Assembly (NCBI GenBank): GCA_023439185.1
Contig: JAEXOR010000065.1
Coordinates: forward strand, 226,260 to 290,259
Direction: 5' to 3'
From: Bacillota bacterium
Lineage (GTDB): Bacteria; Bacillota; Desulfotomaculia; Desulfotomaculales; Desulfallaceae
Length of the DNA stretch: 64,000 bases
Both the position numbers and the translations under genes were made by a program. This document shows positions 1 to 7,931 of this stretch, in pieces; within the stretch, counting starts at the first letter, position 1, and every line of letters begins with the position of its first letter. Below the pieces are notes generated by a model that ran no database searches, was not told where the DNA came from, and was given only the letters and a program-made list of their open reading frames with translations.

Positions 1-1576
1 GCTTTTGCTTGGTCCCCCGTTCAGCAGTGATGGTAACACCTATGGTACTGCCTTCCTCGGCATCCGGCGGTACCGTATATAATCCCCGCCAGGTGTTTTC
101 ATCCGTGGTAACCGGGTCCATCGGAGTAAGCATTACATTATGCCCGGTGGTAAATACAGCGGTTACATTTTCCGCGCATCCCTTAGTGTCAACCTCAAAT
201 TGAACTTCAGCTCCGGCTTTAACAACTGCCGGGAATGTGTTCAAAGGCACCGGCTGGCCAGGAAGGTTATACGCTATTGCGCGTATCTCCAGATCGCAGA
301 TTTCGAGCATGGTTGCCTCAAGTGTTACTTTCAGTATCTTGGGAGTCACTTCTTTATCCTGGGTGTCAAGAACCGCTTTCACTTTAAACTGCGTACCTGC
401 CGGCACTCCGGTCCACTGGCCGTTTAGAACCTCCGTCCAAACAATGCCGCCATCCGAAGAAACGAAGTATTTTACCGATGTTCCCGCCGGCAGGTCCTCG
501 TCGACCGTCAAACGCACTTCGTCATATGATATGCTGGACGTTACAACCCTGGAATAATACTCTTTAGGGCTGGAATACCCCACGGCGGCCAATTCCAATC
601 CTGTTTTCTCCAGCTCCGCAACCCGGACCATACTGTCTGTTGAATCATCATAGGCATAATACCGGACCTCACCGGTTTCAGTTATAAAAGCTTGCTCATA
701 CGCGCCCGGCTTGATGGAGATCGCCACCGCCCCGGGTACCGAACCGACGCTGTATGCCAACACCTGCTGTGCGCCGCCGGCGTCATCATATTGCAAGTAC
801 CGGCCCTCGGCGCCCTCCAGGAGCGCCGTACCGTCCTGGTTGGCGCCGGCAGAAACGATATTGGAGTACCCTGAAGCTTTTCGCGCCGGGTCTTCAATAT
901 ACTCTGCGGTCGCGTCATCAAACATCAGATAATGCTTTTCCGTTTTGGTAACCACCACGACATCGGGGCCGCCGTCAACCACAGACAAGGCCACCGGCTC
1001 GCCAATATCAAGCTCCTTTTCAAACTCAACACTTAATGACGCCCCGGCCCGGTACCGGGTTATTTTTGTTTTGCCGTCTGCGGTGCGGGACAGAACCACA
1101 GCTTTGTCGGTATCCTCAACGGAACTTATTGACAGAACATCAGTCAATCCGGAAGCTTTTAGGGCCGGGTCGTCAGAATAAGCGCCCCCGGAAAACTCAC
1201 AATATTGAGCATAATCTTCTCCTATAACCCAAAGGTTTAGGTTATCCTGCCTGACCGCCAACCCCCTGGCATTTGTTAACCAATCAATTTGAGTATCATA
1301 TAATGCACCGGTGGCTGCGTCATACTCAGAGATTATTACACCCTCACTGGTCGTAACAGCGTATCCTTCGCCGTATTTAAGCATGGCTATGGCATTCGGC
1401 ATTGGGTTTTTGGGTAGACGGACATACCCGCCGGAGACGTCCACCACCGCGCTGGTCTTGGACATATCTACTAATGATGTATCGTTGAAATCGTCTTCTA
1501 AAATCACTTCCGCTGCGGCAACGGAGGGGAAAGAAAAACAGATTAAGGCAAATAACAAAACCCAAAACCTTTTCAG
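1..1576 (-). CDS. Secreted beta-propeller-like protein, C-terminus outside window
   Basis: The leftward frame is open from 1576 to the window edge (about 525 residues). It starts with a classical signal peptide: K-R, then a run of W/V/L/F/I residues, then SVAAAE. No ATG, GTG or TTG fits. The best start is CTG at 1576, seven bases after an AGGGGG Shine-Dalgarno and two bases after the stop of the upstream gene, so the two are translationally coupled. At least three loosely repeated units with a Y/F-DD-x-T/A turn, two of them also with a DPAxKASG motif, suggest a beta-propeller. The distal part (after residue about 340) looks like Ig/fibronectin-type beta domains. No enzyme motif is visible. 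It is probably an exported surface protein, with no function assigned. Confidence 0.65.
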   Translation of the reverse strand, partial: MKRFWVLLFALICFSFPSVAAAEVILEDDFNDTSLVDMSKTSAVVDVSGGYVRLPKNPMPNAIAMLKYGEGYAVTTSEGVIISEYDAATGALYDTQIDWLTNARGLAVRQDNLNLWVIGEDYAQYCEFSGGAYSDDPALKASGLTDVLSISSVEDTDKAVVLSRTADGKTKITRYRAGASLSVEFEKELDIGEPVALSVVDGGPDVVVVTKTEKHYLMFDDATAEYIEDPARKASGYSNIVSAGANQDGTALLEGAEGRYLQYDDAGGAQQVLAYSVGSVPGAVAISIKPGAYEQAFITETGEVRYYAYDDSTDSMVRVAELEKTGLELAAVGYSSPKEYYSRVVTSSISYDEVRLTVDEDLPAGTSVKYFVSSDGGIVWTEVLNGQWTGVPAGTQFKVKAVLDTQDKEVTPKILKVTLEATMLEICDLEIRAIAYNLPGQPVPLNTFPAVVKAGAEVQFEVDTKGCAENVTAVFTTGHNVMLTPMDPVTTDENTWRGLYTVPPDAEEGSTIGVTITAERGTKQK

Positions 1577-1577
1577 T

Positions 1578-2381
1578 TTAATTCCCCCTCTCCTGGCCGG
1601 CTATACCCATCCTGGCGATTTTCCATTGTCCGCCAACATCTACTATATCCACTATGTTAGTAATGGTTGTGTCATTGTTTCCACCAAAATAAGTAACCTC
1701 TGCAATACAGTACCCTTCGGCGTCACCCAGGCTCTTAATCTCTTGTACTTCAAAACCTTTACTTGTTTTAGCCGGAGGAGGTTGCAAAGACGATAGCTGT
1801 GATGCTACATCAAGCAGTTGGCCGGCAAGGTAGTCCCGTTCCTGATACTTTTTCAGCTCAAATGGCAATGAGAAATATTCTTCAAGTACCTTTTGGGCAC
1901 CGGCGGGGATCTCTCCCATGGCCACCGCTGGCCGCTCTATCGCTGCGGGCTCAACGCTGTAAATCGACCAGCGTTTGCCTTGTTTGATCAGGTAAAAGTT
2001 CAGTGCATAACGATCACTGTAAGACTCAAACAGCGCTGTTATATCGGCGTAAACCGCTGCCAGTTCCGGCGTAATTATTCTCCCTTCGAGTTTCACAGAC
2101 AGATAATCTTTTTGTACATGCCCGCGCTTAAAATTAATAGCTGCTTCCTCCCGGGCCTCACCAATCAAAAACTTGTTCATACGAGCATAATTGCTATTTT
2201 GCTCAGCATCAAGGAAACTGTTCACCACGTTTTTAACGTCTGTTTCTGCTGTAAACAACTCATTTTCTGCTGTAAACAACTCAATTTGTTGTTCAGTTGG
2301 GGGCACTCCGCGGCATCCGACCAGGAGTATAATAAGAACTATAAAAAGTATAACTACATCAATTTTAGTTATGGCCAACAC
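1578..2381 (-). CDS. Lipoprotein of unknown function
   Basis: This 267-residue protein has a hydrophobic N-terminal segment ending in a lipobox (L-V-G-C, cysteine at about residue 23), so it should be lipidated and anchored outside the membrane. The body resembles NTF2-like or DUF4878-type folds (a helix with NVVNSFLDAEQ, then beta strands with a terminal GGQWKIARMG), but I cannot assign a family firmly. The start is GTG at 2381 or TTG at 2378; both sit very close to a GGGAGG ribosome-binding site, so the exact start is uncertain. It is co-transcribed with the secreted protein immediately downstream, the genes being only two bases apart. Confidence 0.7.
   Translation of the reverse strand: MLAITKIDVVILFIVLIILLVGCRGVPPTEQQIELFTAENELFTAETDVKNVVNSFLDAEQNSNYARMNKFLIGEAREEAAINFKRGHVQKDYLSVKLEGRIITPELAAVYADITALFESYSDRYALNFYLIKQGKRWSIYSVEPAAIERPAVAMGEIPAGAQKVLEEYFSLPFELKKYQERDYLAGQLLDVASQLSSLQPPPAKTSKGFEVQEIKSLGDAEGYCIAEVTYFGGNNDTTITNIVDIVDVGGQWKIARMGIAGQERGN
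2244..2285 (-). repeat. Tandem 21-bp repeat inside lipoprotein gene
   Basis: Two adjacent 21-bp copies (2244-2264 and 2265-2285) differ at one base. They encode two consecutive copies of a seven-residue E-L-F-T-A-E-N-type unit just after the lipobox. In-frame tandem repeats like this can change copy number by slippage without breaking the frame. Confidence 0.85.
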
Positions 2382-2404
2382 CTCCCTTCAAAAAATGTAA
2401 AGAA

Positions 2405-2423
2405 CCCCGGCTAAAAGCCGGGG
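2405..2423 (-). terminator. Rho-independent terminator
   Basis: Perfect 8-bp GC-rich stem (CCCCGGCT / AGCCGGGG) with a 3-nt loop. It is followed on the minus strand by a T-rich stretch and lies just past the stop of the coiled-coil protein gene ending at 2430. It separates that gene from the lipoprotein gene starting at 2381. Confidence 0.8.
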
Positions 2424-2429
2424 CAGCGA

Positions 2430-3461
2430 TTAAAGCTTTCTTATGGTTATAACATCCTTGCCTATATTGCCTGCAGGGTCTTTTACCTCCACTGTTATTG
2501 TGTTCATACCGGGTTGGGTGACCGGCAACGCTACCTGACCACTGGCCGGCAATGCGGCCCAGGTTTCTCCGTTGGTCCTGTACTCAAAAGGTCCGGCGCT
2601 GTTATCAGTAACAGATACTATGCAAGGTATCGAATTTGCCGAAGTTGCCCGGGCGCCGCTGGTGGTTTGTATTTTTACGATCGGACTCATTGTATCGTTG
2701 ACGAAATTGTTCACGGTGGTTTGTATATTGGCAATCTTACTCTCCAACGCCGGCAGCTGCGTATTACGTATATAGGTGGCATCTTGCAATGCCGCACTCG
2801 CTTTGTCCCGGGCCTCTTTGGACAAGGTAGCCGCCGATTTACCTTCGGTGCTATCCCATACCCGGGACGCTGCTGTGTTAGCAATGTTTTTTGCGTTAAT
2901 AGCTTCGGATTTTGCACTATCAGCAGAGGACTTTGCAGCATCCGCGGATGATTTGGCATTTGCTGCATTAGTCGCGGCTGTGGAAGCATAATTTTTAGCT
3001 GCTGTGGCTTCTGTTTTAGCAGCAACTGCAGCGTCTCGCGCTTCTTCGTCAGCTAAATTTACATAATAATGAACAGTGCCCGAATGTATAGTAACATTAT
3101 CACCGCTGCTATCACCTACTGAAATGGAAACACCGCCTCCTGTAGCACTTTCAAACGAAAATAACTCATTATCAACCCTACCAGCTTTACGAAGCACCCG
3201 TTCACCATTTACATATATATTTATAGCGCTGCCACTTGGTACACTATATCTAACATTAAGCGACACTGACGCATTAGAACTAGGTGCAGAACACGAAAAA
3301 ATATTATGACTATACCAACCACTAGGAATAGTAAAAGTACCCGTCGGGACATTGTAACTTGCCACAGAGAGAGAAGTCGCGTCACCTAGTAAAGGCATAA
3401 TTCCTAGTAATATACTACAAAATAGAGCGATATAAATTATTTTTTTTAATAAACAACTCAA
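2430..3461 (-). CDS. Secreted coiled-coil protein with C-terminal Ig-like domain
   Basis: This 343-residue protein starts at TTG 3461 (ribosome-binding site AAAGGGGGT about 8 bases upstream). A signal peptide is followed by a beta-rich N-terminal domain to about residue 130. Residues about 135-240 form a long alanine/lysine/serine-rich coiled coil with repeated K-S-S-A-D and A-K units. The C-terminal 80 residues look like an Ig/Big-type fold ending in VTIRKL, with a PAGNIGKD turn. No catalytic motif is visible. The architecture suggests a cell-surface fibre or stalk protein. It forms a leftward group with the lipoprotein and propeller-like genes but has its own terminator. Confidence 0.7.
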   Translation of the reverse strand: MSCLLKKIIYIALFCSILLGIMPLLGDATSLSVASYNVPTGTFTIPSGWYSHNIFSCSAPSSNASVSLNVRYSVPSGSAINIYVNGERVLRKAGRVDNELFSFESATGGGVSISVGDSSGDNVTIHSGTVHYYVNLADEEARDAAVAAKTEATAAKNYASTAATNAANAKSSADAAKSSADSAKSEAINAKNIANTAASRVWDSTEGKSAATLSKEARDKASAALQDATYIRNTQLPALESKIANIQTTVNNFVNDTMSPIVKIQTTSGARATSANSIPCIVSVTDNSAGPFEYRTNGETWAALPASGQVALPVTQPGMNTITVEVKDPAGNIGKDVITIRKL

Positions 3462-3583
3462 TAAAATTACCCCCTTTAATAATAAAATTAAGCTTATGAT
3501 TATTTAGCTACTACGCAATATGAAGGCATACCAAACCAACCTTAAAGCAATATTGTGTAATCACCCCCTTATAAAATCTAAAA

Positions 3584-3605
3584 CTTCGAGTGAATGTACT
3601 CGAAG
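3584..3605 (+). other. Leader hairpin 1
   Basis: Perfect 8-bp inverted repeat (CTTCGAGT / ACTCGAAG, 6-nt loop) in the 270-base gap between the coiled-coil protein gene and the small secreted-protein gene at 3732. Thirty bases further on is a second, terminator-like hairpin. Together they look like a structured untranslated RNA; this is inference from structure only. Confidence 0.5.
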
Positions 3606-3635
3606 CTGGTATTATTGAATCCCTTTAATGCATTG

Positions 3636-3672
3636 CGCCACATAGCTACATGAACTATGTGGCGTCTTTTTA
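3636..3672 (+). terminator. Terminator-like hairpin in leader of the gene at 3732
   Basis: A perfect 10-bp stem (CGCCACATAG / CTATGTGGCG, 9-nt loop) is followed by TCTTTTT on the plus strand, a textbook intrinsic terminator. No plus-strand gene lies upstream, and a coding sequence with a good ribosome-binding site begins 60 bases downstream. It may therefore act as an attenuator, or end a short non-coding RNA. Confidence 0.65.
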
Positions 3673-3731
3673 TGGAGGTGGTTATTATGTAAACATTCAT
3701 ATGTTGTAACAACTATTAGTAACTAGGAGGG

Positions 3732-3959
3732 ATGATAGTGAAGAAAATATTAACCATTGCGCTATTAATAATGTTGTGCGTCACAATAAAAACAGCTTCC
3801 GCTGAAGCGGCAAATTATGATGTATATGTAAGGGAAGATAATCAATACATTTATCTTAACAATAGCACAGCAATAGTAGAAGGTTACAATGTAACACATG
3901 GGTTTTCAAAACGATTACCGTTCACCTTTATTAAATCTGGTGGGGACATCTATTTGAGG
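3732..3959 (+). pseudogene. Secreted protein truncated by insertion sequence
   Basis: The frame starts at ATG 3732 (or GTG 3738) after an AGGAGGG ribosome-binding site and encodes a clear signal peptide ending ASA-EA. About 50 residues of mature protein follow before the frame runs into the inverted repeat of the IS at 3959. The remaining codons up to the stop at 3992 come from the IS end. I do not find the rest of the gene beyond the other IS end, so the C-terminus appears to be deleted. The family is not recognisable from the fragment. Confidence 0.6.
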
Positions 3960-5577
3960 AGCCTGTTCGAAAAGCCCAGATTGACAGCGTGAAAAAAAGA
4001 AATAATTACCACAAAAATAAGCAACAGGGACCGGAAACAAGTCAATTTGACGCAACACCTTACATTTCCTTTTATTGGATTTAAAAAGGGACATAGGTAC
4101 CCTGTGGATTGTGGATAATGATTTTTTCGAGTAATAAATTATCGGTTCTATCCACCAACCGGATAAGTATAACTTTTAATTCGCATTTTGTTCAATAACT
4201 CATCACGGTCTTTTAGTTTTAAAGCAGCACGCATATGTTTAATCATTAACTTAATCAACCTGAAAATATCCGTCATTACAGTAAATATCTGCACTCTTTG
4301 AAGCCCCCTAACTGGTAGCTTCTTGTGCCGCATTACTGAATCCAGTGAGTTTGACTCTATGGCAAAGTTAAGCTCCACCTGTTTGCGGAATTTTTGAAGC
4401 TTTTTATGCAACTGAGAACCATGGGGTACCGGGCTGTTAATTAGCGGGTTCTCCAGATAGTTTTTATGAAAATACTTATCACAGGTGGGGTTAAAAAAGC
4501 AATCGGGACAATGATTCTCATCGCCTTTAAACCAGATATCTAAAGTGTCTTTATTAAAGCTATTCCAGATAAGCGGGTGCCCCTGAGGACAGACGAATTG
4601 TAAACTTTCATTCATGTCTTCCGGTAGCACGGTATTCTTTTTAACATCCGTTGTTAAAATTACATCATGTTTAGCCAGTGCCTCAACATTAACGTCCTGA
4701 TCAAAATAGCCAAGGTCAGCAACCAGGTACTCCAGTTTGAGGTCCTCTACCTGCTGTAGCTTTTGTAGCAGCGGAAGCAGTACATTTACATCATGTACAT
4801 CGGCAGGTAGGGTTAGGGAAATCAGCGGTACCGGACCAAGCTTGGAATGGCAAACAATAGTATGCTTACGGTAGCCGACAAAGAATTGGTTCATGTTGGT
4901 CTTCTTGCGCATGGCACCTACGGCGGCATCAGGGTCAGTGAATGTTTTTTCACAAGAACAGCTCTTTTTATCCGCGCAGCTACAATGCTTTGTTTTTGGC
5001 CCACCGACATTGGCGAATAACGGCCTTGAATCTACAGCAGATAAGACAGGGTTTAGAAAGCCATCAATTTTTGCGGCTTGGGCTATGATATGGAATAAAA
5101 TCTGGTAAAAGCGCTCAATCCCTACTTTGGCTCTAAAGTTGCTTAAACTGTTATGTGACGGTATAGGTTGCGAATTGCCGGAGGAAATAAAGTTCCGGTA
5201 ACTTTGGTTTTGTGGCGCTTTTAATTTGCGTTCTAGATCCCGGTAAGAGGTAATTTCGCTTTTGCTAAAATACAAGTAATGTGCCCGGAACATGGTTACC
5301 GGGTCATGGGGATTGCGCCCACCTTGTTTGTATAACGGTAAAACCAGATCATAAATAAACAAGTCATCCACAAAATCAATATAGTCTATGAGTTCTCTAT
5401 CAAAGCCAAGTGTGTTATAATAGCTCATGGGAAACAGATCCAACTGCATTTTCGCCATAATTATGCACCTCGCTTGGTTTTCGGTAGTTTTGTTGGGCAT
5501 TACTACCTAATTCGTCAAGCGACGGTGCATTTCCTATTTTTAGCTGAAATTCTTTATGAAACTTTTCGAACAGACTC
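3959..5577. mobile_element. IS1182-like insertion sequence, complete
   Basis: The element is 1619 bp and bounded by 16-bp terminal inverted repeats GAGYCTGTTCGAAAAG (3959-3974, and its complement at 5562-5577, one mismatch). It holds a single full-length transposase gene on the minus strand. A target duplication is not clear-cut: ATTT occurs close to both ends but at different offsets. The genes on either side are each cut at the IS border, pointing to an adjacent deletion or a rearrangement rather than a simple insertion. Confidence 0.85.
4148..5458 (-). CDS. IS1182-family DDE transposase
   Basis: This transposase has 436 residues from ATG 5458, which has an AGGTG site at good spacing; the frame extends upstream to 5500 without a better start. 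The N-terminal DUF772-like region contains NPHDPVTMFRAHYLYF and the SYRDLERKL helix. The RNase H-like catalytic core shows candidate acidic residues in SAVDSRPLF, LVADLGYFDQ and the C-terminal FAIESNSLDSVMRHK region, matching the DDE pattern. A cysteine cluster (CPDCFFNPTC) precedes the last catalytic block, as is common in IS1182 transposases. No frameshift is visible, so it is probably functional. Confidence 0.9.
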   Translation of the reverse strand: MAKMQLDLFPMSYYNTLGFDRELIDYIDFVDDLFIYDLVLPLYKQGGRNPHDPVTMFRAHYLYFSKSEITSYRDLERKLKAPQNQSYRNFISSGNSQPIPSHNSLSNFRAKVGIERFYQILFHIIAQAAKIDGFLNPVLSAVDSRPLFANVGGPKTKHCSCADKKSCSCEKTFTDPDAAVGAMRKKTNMNQFFVGYRKHTIVCHSKLGPVPLISLTLPADVHDVNVLLPLLQKLQQVEDLKLEYLVADLGYFDQDVNVEALAKHDVILTTDVKKNTVLPEDMNESLQFVCPQGHPLIWNSFNKDTLDIWFKGDENHCPDCFFNPTCDKYFHKNYLENPLINSPVPHGSQLHKKLQKFRKQVELNFAIESNSLDSVMRHKKLPVRGLQRVQIFTVMTDIFRLIKLMIKHMRAALKLKDRDELLNKMRIKSYTYPVGG

Positions 5578-5695
5578 ATTTATAAAGAGTTAAAGGAGTT
5601 ATTCTTACTGTGTGCGTTTTAACATGTTTAAGGTTGCCTTTTTCGTAATTGACAGCTTCATTAAGGCCTCTAATAATGCTATCATATACTTTCAT
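5576..5695 (-). pseudogene. HTH antitoxin remnant (HigA/Xre-type), truncated by IS
   Basis: ATG 5695 opens a frame beginning MKVYDSIIRGLNEAVNYE. I recognise this as the N-terminus of the small Xre-type antitoxins that follow RelE-like toxins in Clostridia. Only about 35 native residues remain. The helix-turn-helix part is missing because the frame meets the IS inverted repeat and stops at TGA 5578-5576. The lost C-terminal part is not found on the other side of the IS. It cannot bind DNA as it stands. Confidence 0.6.
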
Positions 5696-5698
5696 AGT

Positions 5699-5779
5699 AT
5701 CACATTCCTTTTTAAATATTACGCCTATATTATTCCAGCATTTTTCGAACTCCGGCAGAATAACAAACTCTCTTGTCAA
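5699..5779 (-). pseudogene. RelE-type toxin remnant with internal deletion
   Basis: Directly upstream and in frame with the antitoxin remnant is a start (TTG 5779 after AAGGTG; GTG 5788 is an alternative) encoding TREFVILPEFEKCWNNIG. This matches the extreme N-terminus of RelE/StbE-like toxins that pair with this antitoxin type. The other 80 or so residues expected for such a toxin are absent, and the sequence passes straight into the antitoxin start. The toxin has apparently lost its whole catalytic body by an internal deletion. Assignment rests on a short stretch. Confidence 0.5.
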
Positions 5780-5803
5780 AAGGAACACCTTCTAAAATAG
5801 CAT

Positions 5804-5844
5804 ACCCTACTGGATAGGATTATTATATCCTATTCACTAGGGTT
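5804..5844. promoter_or_regulatory. Palindromic operator/promoter of the decayed toxin-antitoxin pair
   Basis: A perfect ATAGGAT-tattat-ATCCTAT palindrome (5814-5833) is nested inside a weaker outer repeat (ACCCTA / TAGGGT). Read on the minus strand it contains TATAAT, so the palindrome overlaps a -10 box. This is the usual layout for autoregulation by a toxin-antitoxin complex. It lies just upstream of the toxin remnant. Confidence 0.55.
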
Positions 5845-5864
5845 TTAAAAGATACGAATTAATA

Positions 5865-6182
5865 TTACAGGATATGAAGCCAATTACGTCTTGTGTAAAG
5901 GATTCTCTCAACATTGATGATTTTTGACTTTTCATCTATCGTGAAAAAGACAATATAATTCTTAACGGACAGTTTTCGATATCCCATCATTGCAAGCCGT
6001 TCATCAGTTACAGAAGGGCATTTTTGCGGCATGGTTGTTAAACCGGTAATGGCCTCATCAAGCGTGTCTATCATCTTGAGCGCAGTCATTGGCGCCGATA
6101 GTTGCGCGGATATATATTGGACAATGTCACGCAGGTCTTTTTCTGCAGGTTCCGATATGTCGACTTTATATTTTGCCGTCAT
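5865..6182 (-). CDS. RelE/ParE-family toxin
   Basis: This 105-residue protein has the ParE/RelE layout: an N-terminal VDISEPAEKDLRDIVQYI strand-helix, then two helices, a MGYRKLSVKNYIVFFTID beta sheet and a final ILYTRRNW motif with basic residues. In this family the protein inhibits gyrase (ParE) or cuts ribosome-bound mRNA (RelE); the sequence does not settle which. It overlaps the antitoxin gene upstream by 17 bp, the usual arrangement for one transcript with the antitoxin first. It appears intact, in contrast to the decayed pair next door. Confidence 0.85.
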   Translation of the reverse strand: MTAKYKVDISEPAEKDLRDIVQYISAQLSAPMTALKMIDTLDEAITGLTTMPQKCPSVTDERLAMMGYRKLSVKNYIVFFTIDEKSKIINVERILYTRRNWLHIL

Positions 6183-6438
6183 TGATTTCTTGCCTGATGT
6201 CTTGCATCACATCTTCAAGTGGACGCTTTCTTCCTTCCATTACTGCCGTCCTGCCCTCATCAAGCAAACGATAAAGCTCTAATTTTCCGTTGAGCATCTC
6301 GTAGGTCTCAATGCTCATGACGGCCAAATCTCCCTGCCCGTTTTTAGTAATAAAGACAGGCTCTCTGCTTTCATGGCAGAACGCCGAAATCTTATTATAG
6401 TTGTTCCTTAAGTCCGTGCTGGATTTAATATTTGGCAT
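6166..6438 (-). CDS. Phd/YefM-family antitoxin
   Basis: This 90-residue protein starts MPNIKSSTDLRNNYNKISAF and continues with the EPVFITKNGQGDLAVMS beta-hairpin that is diagnostic of Phd/YefM antitoxins. The N-terminal half would dimerise and bind the operator. The acidic, flexible C-terminal half (from about residue 55) would wrap and neutralise the toxin encoded by the overlapping downstream gene. An 11-bp inverted repeat just upstream of the start is the probable autoregulatory operator. Confidence 0.9.
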   Translation of the reverse strand: MPNIKSSTDLRNNYNKISAFCHESREPVFITKNGQGDLAVMSIETYEMLNGKLELYRLLDEGRTAVMEGRKRPLEDVMQDIRQEINDGKI

Positions 6439-6455
6439 GAAATCATCCCTCCACC

Positions 6456-6492
6456 CAATCTAAAGATATTATACGCGAATTTCTTTAGATTG
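6456..6492. promoter_or_regulatory. Operator-like inverted repeat upstream of Phd/ParE pair
   Basis: Perfect 11-bp arms CAATCTAAAGA (6456-6466) and TCTTTAGATTG (6482-6492) flank a 15-bp AT-rich centre, 18 bases before the antitoxin start. The position and symmetry fit binding by a Phd-type dimer that represses its own operon. Confidence 0.65.
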
Positions 6493-6534
6493 AGCAAGGG
6501 CTGCGTGAAAAGATTTGTAAATTACTAAGGCACC

Positions 6535-7368
6535 TTATACTTTTTTAGCAATAATGGAACTCACCGCATGCTGATGCGGGCTATTCCCCGAGTTACAATC
6601 AACGATCTGTTCCTCACAATAGATAATCTGCCAATCAGAATAATATCCAGCCAAGTCACCCGACTTATAAAAGAATTCATTTCTTTGCCAATCGGGAGCA
6701 GGTAAAATAAACGGTTTTTCTACGAAAACGAGATGTGCATTTAAACCACCAGGATAGGTATGTTTTTTATAGTTTTCAAAATGGTGTTGTCGTTTTTCGA
6801 TTGGCAAAAATTGCAAAGCCCCCATAGAATAAATAATATCATAGTGGTTATCCATTTCATAATCTATCATATTCGCATGCAGTGCATGAATAGGTAGTCT
6901 CTCTGAATTGCTATATTGCTTAATTTTTTCTATGCCAGGCAAAGAGATTTCCAAGGCATCAACAATAAAACCGCACTTGGCAAAATAAATTGTATCCCTG
7001 CCCTCTCCGCTGCCGATATCCAGTAAGCGGCTATTTTCTTTTAATTTGTAACGTAGATTTACGATCATTTCTGCAAGGATAGAATGCTCTAATCCCCAAT
7101 AATACTCTTCCTTTTTATACTCTTCGTCGTAAGGACTTATTCTGGTCTCAAATTCTTCTCCTGTAAGTAATCGGTCTATTGAGGTTTTCAATACTCCGGC
7201 TAAAACAGGTAATAGGCCCGTATCAGGCAAAGCATTACCCATTTCCCATTTCGAGACTGCTTGCCCGGTTACATGGAGGATTCCTGCCAATTGCTCTTGG
7301 GTATACCCGTTTTCCTTGCGCAATGATGCAATCCGTTTCCCAATTTTGTTATTTTTATTATTAAGCAT
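6535..7368 (-). CDS. HTH regulator fused to SAM-dependent methyltransferase
   Basis: This 277-residue protein joins two domains. Residues about 8-65 are an Xre/Cro-C1 helix-turn-helix (KIGKRIASLRKENGYTQEQL, then GQAVSKWEMG). From about residue 95 a class I methyltransferase of the TehB type follows, with motif I LLDIGSGEGRDTIYFA, an acidic residue at the end of strand 2 (VDALEIS), and YDIIYSMGALQFLP. It probably methylates a small molecule or metalloid under the control of, or while sensing through, the HTH domain. Such fusions occur in Firmicutes, but the substrate is unknown. It stands alone with no obvious operon partner. Confidence 0.8.
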   Translation of the reverse strand: MLNNKNNKIGKRIASLRKENGYTQEQLAGILHVTGQAVSKWEMGNALPDTGLLPVLAGVLKTSIDRLLTGEEFETRISPYDEEYKKEEYYWGLEHSILAEMIVNLRYKLKENSRLLDIGSGEGRDTIYFAKCGFIVDALEISLPGIEKIKQYSNSERLPIHALHANMIDYEMDNHYDIIYSMGALQFLPIEKRQHHFENYKKHTYPGGLNAHLVFVEKPFILPAPDWQRNEFFYKSGDLAGYYSDWQIIYCEEQIVDCNSGNSPHQHAVSSIIAKKV

Positions 7369-7657
7369 GGCATCTCATTCCGTTTCAAAAGTTACTGATC
7401 TAATCTAACAATTTAATTATAAATCTGATTACTCTTTAAAACCATCGAATGCTCGTTGTTTATATGTATCAAAAATCAACCATCAGTTGATTCAAACTGT
7501 GGGATTTGAACCCTTGCATTAGTTTAACTCCCGCCAGTATCCGCAAAAAACCATTTCACCTGTAATTCTTAGATGGCAAAATTTACACTTCAAAATCCCG
7601 GAAAAGGCTGATGCCACGCGGCTCTTACCGCATGGCATCTATATACACCTAATCTTA

Positions 7658-7734
7658 TGGTCGGGATGACACGACTTGAACGTGCGACCTCACGGTCCCG
7701 AACCGTGCGCTCTACCAAACTGAGCTACATCCCG
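7658..7734 (-). tRNA. tRNA-Pro (anticodon CGG)
   Basis: A 77-nt minus-strand cloverleaf. The acceptor stem CGGGATG pairs with CATCCCG and is followed by A and an encoded CCA. The D arm contains AGCTCAGTTTGGTAGAGC, the anticodon stem GCACGG/CCGTG carries loop TTCGGGA (anticodon CGG, proline), and the T arm contains GTTCAAGTC. It stands alone, with neither neighbour in an operon with it. Confidence 0.95.
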
Positions 7735-7931
7735 GCGTCGCCTTTTTAAAACCAGGCAAAAAATATAATATCGTATATTCACATGGTTGTCAATCGGCAG
7801 GATCAGGTGTTTTTTAACAACCTGCGGAACATTATGCCCGGCTAATAATTAGCCCGTTTTTGTATAAACTAGAGTTGTTTATTATGTAAAGATGTTTGGA
7901 TCTAATGTCCAAGTAAAAACGGAGGTGTATC

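Noticed and set aside
7495..7530. Possible second tRNA or att site: minus-strand GGGTTCAAATCCC resembling a T arm
   Set aside because: Only the T-arm-like 13 bases fit. No acceptor, D or anticodon stem can be formed around them and no integrase gene is nearby, so chance or an old fragment is more likely.
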